A DNA stretch of 15,403 nt from Bryobacterales bacterium (GTDB lineage Bacteria; Acidobacteriota; Terriglobia; Bryobacterales; Bryobacteraceae), in NCBI GenBank assembly GCA_003132865.1, contig PKYZ01000617.1, positions 17,089 to 32,491 of the forward strand, in the 5' to 3' direction. Made by a program: the position numbers and the translations under genes. Under the pieces are notes generated by a model. It saw only the letters and a program-made list of their open reading frames with translations. It made no database searches and had not been told where the DNA came from. Position 1 is the first letter of the stretch, and every line of letters starts with the position of its first letter. Below, piece after piece: positions 1-6,460 of this stretch.

Positions 1-131
1 TCGTTGGCTGGCTTTTCCACTTCCACGGCCAACGGGTTCGCCTGGGCGTAAGCATCGCGTCGAACGCCTGTAACTTGCCACGAGACTTTCATGCCGGGAG
101 CACCCCAGCGCGCCACTGAACTGAAACGCAT
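1..131 (-). CDS. Partial reading frame, remnant of an acidobacterial surface/tail-type protein C-terminus
   Basis: The minus strand is open from the TAG at 171-173 to the left edge, with a possible ATG at 129-131. The translation contains GMKVSWQVTGVRRDAYAQA followed by NPLAVEVEKPANE. From memory this resembles a C-terminal segment (VSWQVTG...DAYA...VEVEKP) recurring in large hypothetical proteins of Solibacter relatives. Only about 44 residues are visible before the window ends. No ribosome binding site is evident at the ATG. It lies in the same frame as, and directly after, the stop of the membrane/synthase gene. It is probably a displaced fragment rather than a complete gene; no function is assigned. 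Confidence 0.35.
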   Translation of the reverse strand, partial: MRFSSVARWGAPGMKVSWQVTGVRRDAYAQANPLAVEVEKPAN

Positions 132-161
132 GCTAGCGGGGCTGCTGCAAAAGCTGAAAGC

Positions 162-200
162 TATAGCAATCTATTTCAGTATTTGAAATAGATTGCTGTA
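162..200 (-). terminator. Strong hairpin spanning the stop codon of the membrane/synthase gene
   Basis: A perfect 14-bp inverted repeat (165-178 and 184-197) has a 5-nt loop, and three more outer pairs (one a U-G) extend it to about 17 bp. The TAG stop (171-173) lies inside one arm, so part of the stem is coding. The stem is AT-rich. On the minus strand it is followed only by a loosely T-rich stretch, so it is not a textbook intrinsic terminator. It may act as a 3' end or stability hairpin. Confidence 0.35.
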
Positions 201-2198
201 ATCGTCCGTCCACATCCGCATCCTTCGCGGCAGCGGCACCGCCACCGCCGCCGTGCGGATCAGCGGTCCATCGAAGAAGCCGGCGCTGGACGTCATCAGC
301 ACCCAGGTGGACCCGAACACGTCATTCTCTTCGTCCTCGGTGTCCACCAGGCGCGCGTCCTTCCCGAGCGACGCGGCGGCCAGCTTCACCACCGGAGTCA
401 GATCCAGATGCTTGTTCGACACGTGCACCGCAAGCACGCCGTCCGGCTTCAAATGCCGGAAGTACAAAATAAAGGCTTCGCGCGTGAGCAGATGCACCGG
501 GATGGCGTCGCTCGAAAACGCGTCCACCGCCAGCACGTCGAAATTCTGCGGCGGTTCGCGCTCCAGCGATAGCCGCGCGTCGCCCAGCGCCACGTCCAGC
601 CGGGCCTTGCAGATCTTGAGAAAAGTGAACTGCGTAGTGGCCAGCCGTAAGACCAGCGGATTGATTTCGTAGAACCGAAAATAGTCGCCCGCACGGCCGT
701 AAGCGGCCAGCGTGCCGGTTCCCAGTCCGATCACGCCCACGCGCACCGGACCGCTTTCCTGATCCTGCCGTATGGCGCGGCCCACGCCGGAGTTCGGACC
801 ATAGTAAGTGGTGGGCCGGCCCTGGAACTTTGGATTCAGGTACTGCTCGCCGTGCGTGATGGTCCCGTGCATCAGTCTGCGCACCGGTTCGTCGCTATCG
901 TCGGCAGTCTCGTCCATTACTTTCAAGCCGCCATAGAAGTTCCGCACCATCAAGCGCGCAGATCTGCCGCGCCCGTGGATGACGAATCCCAGATACCCCG
1001 CCACGGCCAAAGTCAAAAACGCGGCAGCCAGCGGGACGGGCCGTTTCCAGGAGCCTCCCAGGCCGCTCTCCGGATCGGCGCGCAAGACCGCCAGAACCAC
1101 GAATGCGCATGCCGCCAGCCCCAACGGCAGTTCGTAGAATCCGGAGAACGCGCGCGGCGCGATCAGCGCGACGAAGACTCCCCCCAGCGCGCCGCCCAGC
1201 GCAATCGTCACGTAAAAGGATGTCAGCCGCCTGGGGTGCGGCTTCAAGCGCGCCAATTCCCCGTGGCAGACCATGCAGCAAATAAACAGGCCCACCGCGA
1301 AGAATGGGATCGTCACCTTGACCGGGTTGTTTTGGAACTCCGGCGAAAGCGCATACGCCATCCCGCCCACCGCCACCGCAAATAAGCCCAGAAACACCGT
1401 GCGCTGGTACCACCCCGCGCTTTCAAAACACAGCATGAAGCTGAGCAAATAGAGGTTCAGCGGCAATATCCAGAGAAAAGGAATCGCCGCGATGTTTTGC
1501 GTCAGGTGATTAGTAATCGCCAATAACAGGATCGAGGCGCAGGCGGGCAGCGCGATCCAGAAGAAGGTCCTGCGCGCGGGGTCCCGGGTATCCGGCGCCA
1601 ATTCAGCCTGCGCCGCTGCGCTTTCCCGTCCCAGCCACGCGGTGGCGCCACACAGCAGGATGAAGACGCCATATGCCCACGACCAACCGAGCGCCTGGTG
1701 GCGCGCGCCCAGCCATGGCTCGAACAGCACCGGGTAACTGATCAGGGCGAACATCGAGCCGGCATTCGATAGCGCATAAAGCCGGTAAGGCATCGCGCCC
1801 CGGTACCGGCGTGCGTACCAGGCTTGTAAGAGCGGACCGGTGGTCGAAAGCAGGAAATATGGCAGCCCCACGGTGACCGCCAGCAGCAGCAGGATGCGCG
1901 CAGTAGGGTCCTCGGCGCCGGTGGGCTTCCAGGACGCCGCAGGCCAGACTGGCAACACCATCAGGCTCGCCGCCAATAGCAGGATATGCGCCAGCATCTG
2001 CGCCGGCGGCCGCAGCTTCCGGTACAGCCAGTGCGAGTACAAATACCCCAGCAACAAAACAGACTGGAAGAACAGCAGGCAGGTAGTCCACACCGCTGCC
2101 GAGCCGCCAAACCATGGCAAGATAATGCGGGCAATGACGGGCTGTACCTGGAACAGCAGGAAAGCGCTCACCAGGATAGTAAGGGCGTAGAGAAGCAT
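171..2198 (-). CDS. Fused MFS-like membrane domain / spermidine synthase-like methyltransferase-fold protein
   Basis: 675 residues. The N-terminal ~420 residues contain about ten or more hydrophobic segments, beginning with LLYALTILVSAFLLFQVQP, and resemble a transporter. The C-terminal ~240 residues form a Rossmann-type aminopropyltransferase domain. VGVIGLGTGTLA at about 486-497 is the nucleotide-binding glycine loop. FYEINP supplies the acidic ribose contact, GDARLSLE lies near 538, and DAFSSDAIPVHL near 557-568 corresponds to the region of the proton-acceptor Asp of spermidine synthases. WTDDYSNLF at the C-terminus is typical of this fused family. Substrate and product are unproven: the family is annotated by homology as spermidine synthase, but polyamine formation at a membrane is an inference. 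It starts 37 bp after the dehydrogenase stop on the same strand, so co-transcription is likely. The ATG at 2196-2198 has AGGAGG 16 nt upstream, farther than usual. Confidence 0.88.
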   Translation of the reverse strand: MLLYALTILVSAFLLFQVQPVIARIILPWFGGSAAVWTTCLLFFQSVLLLGYLYSHWLYRKLRPPAQMLAHILLLAASLMVLPVWPAASWKPTGAEDPTARILLLLAVTVGLPYFLLSTTGPLLQAWYARRYRGAMPYRLYALSNAGSMFALISYPVLFEPWLGARHQALGWSWAYGVFILLCGATAWLGRESAAAQAELAPDTRDPARRTFFWIALPACASILLLAITNHLTQNIAAIPFLWILPLNLYLLSFMLCFESAGWYQRTVFLGLFAVAVGGMAYALSPEFQNNPVKVTIPFFAVGLFICCMVCHGELARLKPHPRRLTSFYVTIALGGALGGVFVALIAPRAFSGFYELPLGLAACAFVVLAVLRADPESGLGGSWKRPVPLAAAFLTLAVAGYLGFVIHGRGRSARLMVRNFYGGLKVMDETADDSDEPVRRLMHGTITHGEQYLNPKFQGRPTTYYGPNSGVGRAIRQDQESGPVRVGVIGLGTGTLAAYGRAGDYFRFYEINPLVLRLATTQFTFLKICKARLDVALGDARLSLEREPPQNFDVLAVDAFSSDAIPVHLLTREAFILYFRHLKPDGVLAVHVSNKHLDLTPVVKLAAASLGKDARLVDTEDEENDVFGSTWVLMTSSAGFFDGPLIRTAAVAVPLPRRMRMWTDDYSNLFQILK

Positions 2199-2207
2199 TA
2201 TGTTGTG

Positions 2208-2229
2208 GGACAGGCCTCCTGGCCTGTCC
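2208..2229. repeat. Perfect 9-bp palindrome containing the putative ribosome binding site of the downstream gene
   Basis: GGACAGGCC (2208-2216) pairs exactly with GGCCTGTCC (2221-2229) around a 4-nt loop. It lies in the 37-bp gap between the dehydrogenase and the membrane/synthase gene. On the minus strand the only Shine-Dalgarno-like string before the ATG, AGGAGG, is formed by the loop plus the first stem bases. It belongs to the palindrome family also seen at 9299-9336, 10916-10955 and 11849-11866. Confidence 0.6.
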
Positions 2230-2235
2230 GTCTAA

Positions 2236-3402
2236 CTACTTGTACGCGGCGATGCCCGTAACCCTTTCTCCAATCACCAGTGCGTGGATATGGTCGGTTC
2301 CCTCGTAAGTCTTCACGGTTTCCAGATTGCATAAGTGACGCATGATGGGGTACTCGTCGGTGATTCCGTTGGCGCCCAGCAGATCCCGGCTGAGCCGCGC
2401 GCAGTCCAGCGCAATCGCCACGTTGTTCCGCTTCAGCATGGAGATGTGGGCGGGCTCCAGCTTCGCTTGATCCTTCAGCCGGCCGGCCTGCACGGCCAGC
2501 AATTGCGCCTTGGTGATCTCCGTGATCATCCAGGCCAGTTTCTCCTGCACAAGTTGGTGCGACGCGATGGGCCGGCCGTCGAATTGTTTGCGCAGGATCG
2601 CGTACTGGCGAGCCGTTTCGTAGCAATCCATGGCCGCGCCCAGCACGCCCCAGCCGATCCCGTAGCGCGCTTGCGAAAGGCAACCGAGCGGCCCCTTCAG
2701 ACCCCTCGCGCCCGGCAGCATCGCGCCCGCCGGAACGCGGCAATCGGCCAGCGACAGGCTGGACGTCACCGACGCGCGCATCGACCATTTGCCGTGAATG
2801 TCCGACGACGTGAATCCGGGCGCGCCCTTCTCTACTAGAAATCCGCGGATGCCTTCCTCGGCGCGCGCCCACACAATCGCCACATCGGCCGACGTGCCGC
2901 TGGTAATCCAGGTCTTCTCGCCGTTCAGAATCCAATCGCCGCCATCGCGCCGCGCGGTGGTTCGCATGCCGGCGGGGTTGGAGCCGAAGTCCGGCTCGGT
3001 GAGTCCGAAGCACCCCACCGCCTGGCCGCTTTGCAGGCGCGGCAGCCACTTCTGCTTCTGTTCGTCGGAGCCGTACGTGAAGATCGGGTACATCACCAGT
3101 GCGCCCTGCACGCTGACGAAGCTGCGCATCCCGGAATCGCCGCGCTCCAGCTCCTGCATGATCAGCCCGTACTCCACGTTGCTCATGCCCGCGCAGCCGT
3201 AACCCTCCAGGTTGGCGCCGAAGAAGCCCAGCCGGCCCATCTCAGGCACCAGATCGCTGGGGAAGCGCGCATCGCGATAGCAGTCGCGAATGGCCGGCAG
3301 CACGCGATCGTCCACGAATTGACGCGCCGTCTGCCGCACCAGCAGTTCTTCTTCATTGAACAGAGAATCGATACAAAAGTAATCCACTCCGCGAAAGGCC
3401 AT
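2236..3402 (-). CDS. gcdH: Glutaryl-CoA dehydrogenase-type acyl-CoA dehydrogenase
   Basis: 388 residues, the usual length for the family. This FAD enzyme would oxidise and decarboxylate glutaryl-CoA to crotonyl-CoA in lysine, tryptophan and aromatic degradation, passing electrons to ETF. The alignment to human GCDH, from memory, is close throughout. FGLTEPDFGSNP is the acyl-CoA dehydrogenase signature. RYGIGWGVLGAA and LLGANGITDEYPIMRH match conserved blocks. TYEGT carries the catalytic base Glu367 after Tyr366. E86, R93 and S94 in ERGDSGMRS match the human E87/R94/S95 set linked to glutaryl-CoA binding, which separates it from short-chain acyl-CoA dehydrogenases. I chose the ATG at 3402 because homology begins there; the reading frame stays open upstream but would run into the divergent aminotransferase. 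No Shine-Dalgarno is visible in the 20-bp divergent gap. A ketoglutarate-derived role is inference from the family. Confidence 0.9.
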   Translation of the reverse strand: MAFRGVDYFCIDSLFNEEELLVRQTARQFVDDRVLPAIRDCYRDARFPSDLVPEMGRLGFFGANLEGYGCAGMSNVEYGLIMQELERGDSGMRSFVSVQGALVMYPIFTYGSDEQKQKWLPRLQSGQAVGCFGLTEPDFGSNPAGMRTTARRDGGDWILNGEKTWITSGTSADVAIVWARAEEGIRGFLVEKGAPGFTSSDIHGKWSMRASVTSSLSLADCRVPAGAMLPGARGLKGPLGCLSQARYGIGWGVLGAAMDCYETARQYAILRKQFDGRPIASHQLVQEKLAWMITEITKAQLLAVQAGRLKDQAKLEPAHISMLKRNNVAIALDCARLSRDLLGANGITDEYPIMRHLCNLETVKTYEGTDHIHALVIGERVTGIAAYK

Positions 3403-3407
3403 ATAAT
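3402..3407 (+). promoter_or_regulatory. Consensus TATAAT -10 box for the aminotransferase, predicting a very short leader
   Basis: TATAAT lies 15 nt before the ATG at 3423. Transcription would start about 8 nt before the start codon, and no Shine-Dalgarno is present between them, which suggests a leaderless or near-leaderless mRNA. No good -35 hexamer is visible at 17 bp spacing. The box overlaps the first codon of the divergent dehydrogenase. Confidence 0.45.
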
Positions 3408-3422
3408 CAAGCCTATCATTCC

Positions 3423-4607
3423 ATGTTTTCGTCGCGATTTCACTGGGACCTCGCCCCCAACCGCCTGACCCGTCTCCTCGGGGAGAAGCGCCGCGCGGGC
3501 GTAGAGCTTCTGGACCTGACCGAATCGAACCCAACCCACGCGGGCTTTTCGTATCCCGAGGAGATCGTGGCGGCGCTGGCCGACCCGCGCGCGTTGCGGT
3601 ACGATCCTCAGCCTGCCGGATCGCTGGCGGCGCGCGAAGCCGTGTGCCGCTATTACGCGGAGGCGGGTCACACGGTCGCGCCGGACCGCGTTCTGCTCAC
3701 CGCCAGCACCAGCGAAGCGTATGCGTACCTTTTTAAGCTGCTGGCCGATCCGGGCGACGAAGTCCTGGTGCCGCGGCCATCGTATCCGCTGTTCGAGTTT
3801 CTCGCGACCATGGAATCGTTGCGCGTGGTCTCCTATCCGCTGGTCTACCACGGCGGCCGGTCGATCGCCTGGTCAATCGATGACCATGCGCTGGCGGCGG
3901 CCGTCACCGGGCGGACGCGGGCCATCGTCCTGGTGAACCCGAACAATCCGACCGGATCGTTCCTCAAGCGCGATGAGTTGCGGTTCCTCCAGTCGCTCGG
4001 GCTGACGCTCATCTCAGATGAAGTCTTCGCCGATTACGCCTTCACGGAAGACCCGAACCGGGTGCGCACCCTGGCCGGCGTCACGGAAGCGCTGGCCTTT
4101 TCCATGACCGGGCTTTCCAAAATCGCGGGCCTGCCCCAAATGAAGCTCGGCTGGATCGTCATCTCCGGACCCGCGGCCGCGCGCGCCGAAGCAAAAGACA
4201 AGTTGGAGTGGATCGCGGACACGTATCTTTCCGTAAGCACCCCCGTGCAGCAAGCCGCGCCGCGCCTTTTGGAACTGGGCAAAGGCGTTCAGACGCAGAT
4301 CGCCGCGCGAGTGCGCGCAAACTTGGCGTGGCTCGAATCTGCGATCGCCGCCGAATCGCCCTGCCGCATGCTGGCGGTCGAAGGCGGCTGGTACGCTACG
4401 CTGCAAGTGCCGCGCATCCGCCGCGAGGAAGAATGGGCGCTCGAACTGCTGGAGAAAGACAACGTCCTGGTACAGCCAGGCTTCTTCTTCGATTTCGAAT
4501 CCGAAGCCTTCCTGGTGCTCAGCCTGCTGACGGAGCCGGAAATCTTCCGCGAAGGCTGCCGCCGCCTGCTCGCGCGGGTGGATCAGGTAGCCTGGCTCAC
4601 CATATGA
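3423..4607 (+). CDS. Class I/II pyridoxal-phosphate aminotransferase
   Basis: 394 residues with the complete fold-type I aminotransferase pattern. LDLTESNPTHAGF is near the N-terminus (about 30-42). TASTSEAYAYLFK is the cofactor-phosphate region. NPNNPTG carries the cofactor-contacting Asn. ISDEVFADYAF carries the Asp and Tyr that hold the pyridine ring. GLSKIAGLPQMKLGW has the Schiff-base Lys233. The substrate cannot be read from the sequence; aspartate/alanine-type transamination is the family's usual chemistry. The last residues (about 388-394, VAWLTI) lie beyond the conserved REGCRRLLAR ending and overlap the 3' end of the inverted vapC remnant by 11 bp, so the extreme C-terminus appears to be borrowed from inserted DNA. 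A degenerate second copy of the gene's 3' end lies at 5343-5522. The start has no Shine-Dalgarno; TATAAT lies 15 nt upstream. Confidence 0.9.
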   Translation: MFSSRFHWDLAPNRLTRLLGEKRRAGVELLDLTESNPTHAGFSYPEEIVAALADPRALRYDPQPAGSLAAREAVCRYYAEAGHTVAPDRVLLTASTSEAYAYLFKLLADPGDEVLVPRPSYPLFEFLATMESLRVVSYPLVYHGGRSIAWSIDDHALAAAVTGRTRAIVLVNPNNPTGSFLKRDELRFLQSLGLTLISDEVFADYAFTEDPNRVRTLAGVTEALAFSMTGLSKIAGLPQMKLGWIVISGPAAARAEAKDKLEWIADTYLSVSTPVQQAAPRLLELGKGVQTQIAARVRANLAWLESAIAAESPCRMLAVEGGWYATLQVPRIRREEEWALELLEKDNVLVQPGFFFDFESEAFLVLSLLTEPEIFREGCRRLLARVDQVAWLTI

Positions 4608-4982
4608 CCTCAACCGGATACCGGGCAATCTGCGGGTCGGCCGTAATGAGCGGTACCCTCTCTGAGAGGCCTGTGCCACCAGTATTCGGTCGAAAGGGTC
4701 TTTGTGATGGGCGGGAAGCGTGTAGACCCGCACTGCGTGTTCCAGCTTCACGGAAAGGCTGTCCATAGAGTGCAACGCGAGCCTCCCAACGATGAAAGCC
4801 TCGGGCTCCTCCGGTATGCGCAACTTGCCAGACTGGATCTTGATGATCAACGCCCAAACGCTTGCGGAACTGAACAGCAGCGTGTTCGATCCGTCAGCGA
4901 GAACCTTGCGAACGCGCGCAGACAACCGCAAGCTCTCTTAGAGCCACCACAGAAAGACATGCGTATCCAGCAGCACCCTCAT
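4597..4982 (-). pseudogene. Broken VapC-type PIN-domain toxin
   Basis: The frame starts at ATG 4980-4982, overlapping the antitoxin stop by 4 bp (ATGA). It reads RVLLDTHVFLWWL, then a TAA at codon 15 (4938-4940), then continues RLSARVRKVLADG...SVWALIIKIQSGKLRIPEE...HHKDPFDRILVAQA. Near 4655-4672 the homology shifts frame to ERVPLITADPQIARYPVEVIW and a TGA at 4597-4599. VapC enzymes are PIN-fold RNases using three or four acidic residues. Asp6 and the later Asp residues are present, but the conserved Glu of the WE(L/I)xIK motif is Ala44 here (GCG at 4851-4853). There are thus three independent lesions: a nonsense codon, a frameshift and a lost catalytic residue. The total length of about 128 codons matches intact VapC proteins. 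Confidence 0.85.
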
Positions 4983-5218
4983 TCGCCGTAGAATTCTTTC
5001 TCAAATTCGGGCAGCGGATCGTCAAAGTCTGGCGCCACCCAGATCTTGCCTTTGTCCAGATCGGGGATTCGCTGCCGAGGCAGGCCCTTCTCGACCGGCG
5101 ATAGACGGGCAACCGGCTTTCCCCCGCTGGCGATAACCACCTCTTCGCCGGCAGTTACCCTGGCGAGCAGCTCGGCAAAGTTCGATGCCGCTTCTTCAAC
5201 GCTGACCGTTGCCAACAT
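4979..5218 (-). CDS. Phd/YefM-family antitoxin
   Basis: 79 residues, intact. The N-terminal MLATVSVEEAASNFAELLA and the following TAGEEVVIASGGKPVARLSPV are the classic Phd/YefM fold, which dimerises, binds its operator and neutralises a cognate toxin with its C-terminal tail (here PDFDDPLPEFEKEFYGE, acidic and aromatic). I chose the ATG at 5216-5218 because GAGAGGTGG lies just upstream; a GTG at 5245 would add nine residues without support. The toxin frame starts inside its stop codon, so the pair was translationally coupled. Because the toxin is dead, this is now effectively an orphan antitoxin; it might still repress its own promoter or protect against a related toxin (inference). Confidence 0.85.
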   Translation of the reverse strand: MLATVSVEEAASNFAELLARVTAGEEVVIASGGKPVARLSPVEKGLPRQRIPDLDKGKIWVAPDFDDPLPEFEKEFYGE

Positions 5219-5342
5219 TTGCCACCTCTCTCCAAGGTTGACCACGCAATGGCGCCAGTCAAAGGCCTGCAGCCCCTTTCTCCCAGCAACTGCACCTATG
5301 CCATCCGTCGGTCCCGCACTGTGAAATCACCCCCAAACACCA

Positions 5343-5522
5343 GCGTCGAGCTGGGATGAAGTATGGGCGCGCGAGCGACTGGCAGGGGACAAGGTCCTCG
5401 CGCAACCTGGATTCTTTACGATTTCGGATTCCGGACCGCTCCTGGCGCTCAGCCTGCTCCCTCCACTGCGGACCCTCCGCGAAGGCTGTCGGCGCCTCTC
5501 GGCGCGGCTCCCGAAAGTGTGA
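5343..5522 (+). pseudogene. Degenerate second copy of the aminotransferase 3' end
   Basis: The frame reads SSWDEVWARERLAGDKVLAQ, then PGFF, then LLALSLLPPL..LREGCRRLSARLPKV and a TGA at 5520-5522. The intact gene at 4420-4590 reads REEEWALELLEKDNVLVQPGFF...FLVLSLLTEPEIFREGCRRLLARV. By hand count about two thirds of bases match over 123 positions, and more if two compensating single-base indels near 5404-5420 are allowed (the neighbouring frame gives YDFGF, matching FDFES). Possible upstream similarity (YAI..R/P) extends to about 5305 with indels. There is no start codon or N-terminal half. It is separated from the intact gene by the toxin-antitoxin locus. Confidence 0.75.
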
Positions 5523-5533
5523 TAGCCAGGGGA

Positions 5534-5602
5534 GCGCTCAGCGTCATCAAAGAAGACCTGGACCACAACCGGATTCTCAAATGCGCCGGCGCGGCAAGCT
5601 GA
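5534..5602 (+). pseudogene. PIN-domain toxin fragment
   Basis: About 22 codons reading ALSVIKEDLDHNRILKCAGA and a TGA at 5600-5602. They match RLSVIKEDPDDNRILECADR in the broken PIN toxin downstream (6869-6934) at 53 of 66 bases by hand count. The segment contains the conserved acidic core (E-D-x-D-x-N) of this PIN subfamily. No other part of the gene is present. It follows the aminotransferase fragment by 11 bp. Confidence 0.7.
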
Positions 5603-5637
5603 AAGCTGAACGCCGAGTGCTGAAAGCTCCGAAAGCT
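5594..5637. repeat. Degenerate heptamer tract of GAAAGCT type
   Basis: Successive 7-mers read GCAAGCT, GAAAGCT, GAACGCC, GAGTGCT and GAAAGCT, then a 9-mer CCGAAAGCT. A shorter relative (AAAAGCT GAAAGCT) occurs at 149-162, just beyond the membrane/synthase gene. Confidence 0.55.
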
Positions 5638-5668
5638 CAGTGGCATTCGCCCCCATTACCATTCACGG

Positions 5669-5674
5669 TATACT
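5669..5674 (+). promoter_or_regulatory. TATACT -10 box for the coiled-coil gene
   Basis: TATACT lies 10 nt before the ATG at 5685. This again implies a very short or absent leader, since transcription would begin about 4 nt before the start codon. No clear -35 hexamer is seen. Confidence 0.4.
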
Positions 5675-5684
5675 ACAGAAAAGC

Positions 5685-5954
5685 ATGACCATAGACGAGC
5701 GCCTCGAGAGACTCACAGACCGCCACGAAGCCCTCAGCAACACCGTTGAGCTGCTCACCCACGACATAGAGTCCCTCCGCGGCGGCATAGATGCCCTACG
5801 CGCCGAAGGCAAAGAAACCGGCGAGAAAATTCGCACCTTAGCGATCGTCGCCGAACAGAACGAAGTGCGCGCTGGCCAGATGATGGATGCCATCACCAGC
5901 CTCGCACGCACCGTGGAGGCGCACCAGCACCACCTCGACCACCTCGAAAGCTGA
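5685..5954 (+). CDS. Small coiled-coil protein of unknown function
   Basis: 89 residues from the ATG, opening MTIDERLERLTDRHEALSNT. Almost the whole chain is predicted helical with heptad-like spacing of Leu/Ile/Val (LERLTDRHEAL, VELLTHDIESL, ALRAEGKETGEKIRTLAIV) and ends in ARTVEAHQHHLDHLES. There is no signal peptide, membrane segment or Cys. From memory, similar short proteins starting MTIDERLxxLTERHEAL are frequent in Solibacter-type genomes in several copies; no function is known to me. The ATG is preferred over an in-frame GTG at 5640 because homology begins at MTIDER and a TATACT box lies between the two. It stands alone, with decayed toxin sequence before it and non-coding sequence after it. 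Confidence 0.65.
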   Translation: MTIDERLERLTDRHEALSNTVELLTHDIESLRGGIDALRAEGKETGEKIRTLAIVAEQNEVRAGQMMDAITSLARTVEAHQHHLDHLES

Positions 5955-6460
5955 CCAACAAGGCCCGACCCTGTCCCCAATTCCTCCGTACCGCGAGCCG
6001 CACGCTGTGCCCTATCCACTAAACTCGCCACGGCTAGCCCGGAAACGGCCCTCAAACTCTCCCCTAACCCACAGTGCCCAAACGACATCGACGAAATTGG
6101 CTTTGTTCGTACGATTCTTCTCCATCAACACCCCTCTGCTCCAACCGCTTCAGCCCCCAGCCCTAGTCCTAGCCCCCAGCCCCCGCCGCCTTGCGCGCCT
6201 CAAAATCCTCCACTCGCTGCCAATCTCCGCTATCTCGCCAAATTAGGGTCTGTGCTTCTCCGCGACCTCCTCCATCTCATAATCGACTTGCGAATCGGGC
6301 GCCCACGGGCAAGGTCCTAACGGCTAGCTGAACGACGGGTACTGGGCAACTTTGGAGTAGCCCACCGATGCAAAGCCAGACTCCACAACGGCTCACATTT
6401 CTCCCAACGACCGGTGATAGAGTCGGTTGGCTGACGTGCGACAATAGTACCGAAGACGCC
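5955..6460. other. 506-bp region without an intact gene
   Basis: No convincing coding region. The middle holds one copy of a composite repeat (6097-6214). On the minus strand around 6180-6290 a frame reads PDSQVDYEMEEVAEKHRP, a TAA, then FGEIAEIGSEWRILRRARRR. This looks protein-like but is interrupted and unidentified; it may be a decayed gene end. The last 90 bases lead to the RHH-type antitoxin; ACAATA at 6441-6446 could be a weak -10 box, without a recognisable -35. Confidence 0.5.
6097..6214. repeat. Composite intergenic repeat, copy 1
   Basis: It begins with TTGGCTTTGTTCGT (6097-6110). After a variable stretch it has GCCCCCA-type units (6152-6186) and ends with a block from GCCGCCTTGCGCGCC to CAAAATCCTCCACT. 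Copy 2 at 7279-7413 has the same three parts in the same order and orientation. Confidence 0.6.

Noticed and set aside
171..200. TAG readthrough (or selenocysteine/pyrrolysine-like recoding) at the synthase stop
   Set aside because: The protein ends at its normal family C-terminus (DDYSNLFQILK), and the codons just after the stop show no coding character.
3403..3534. Longer N-terminus for the glutaryl-CoA dehydrogenase (start at 3534)
   Set aside because: The extra 44 residues are the antisense of the aminotransferase start and have no counterpart in the family.
6180..6290. Minus-strand protein-like segment (PDSQVDYEMEEVAEKHRP) as a gene
   Set aside because: It is interrupted by a stop after about 22 residues and continues into the repeat; I could not identify a family, so it is mentioned only in the gap description.
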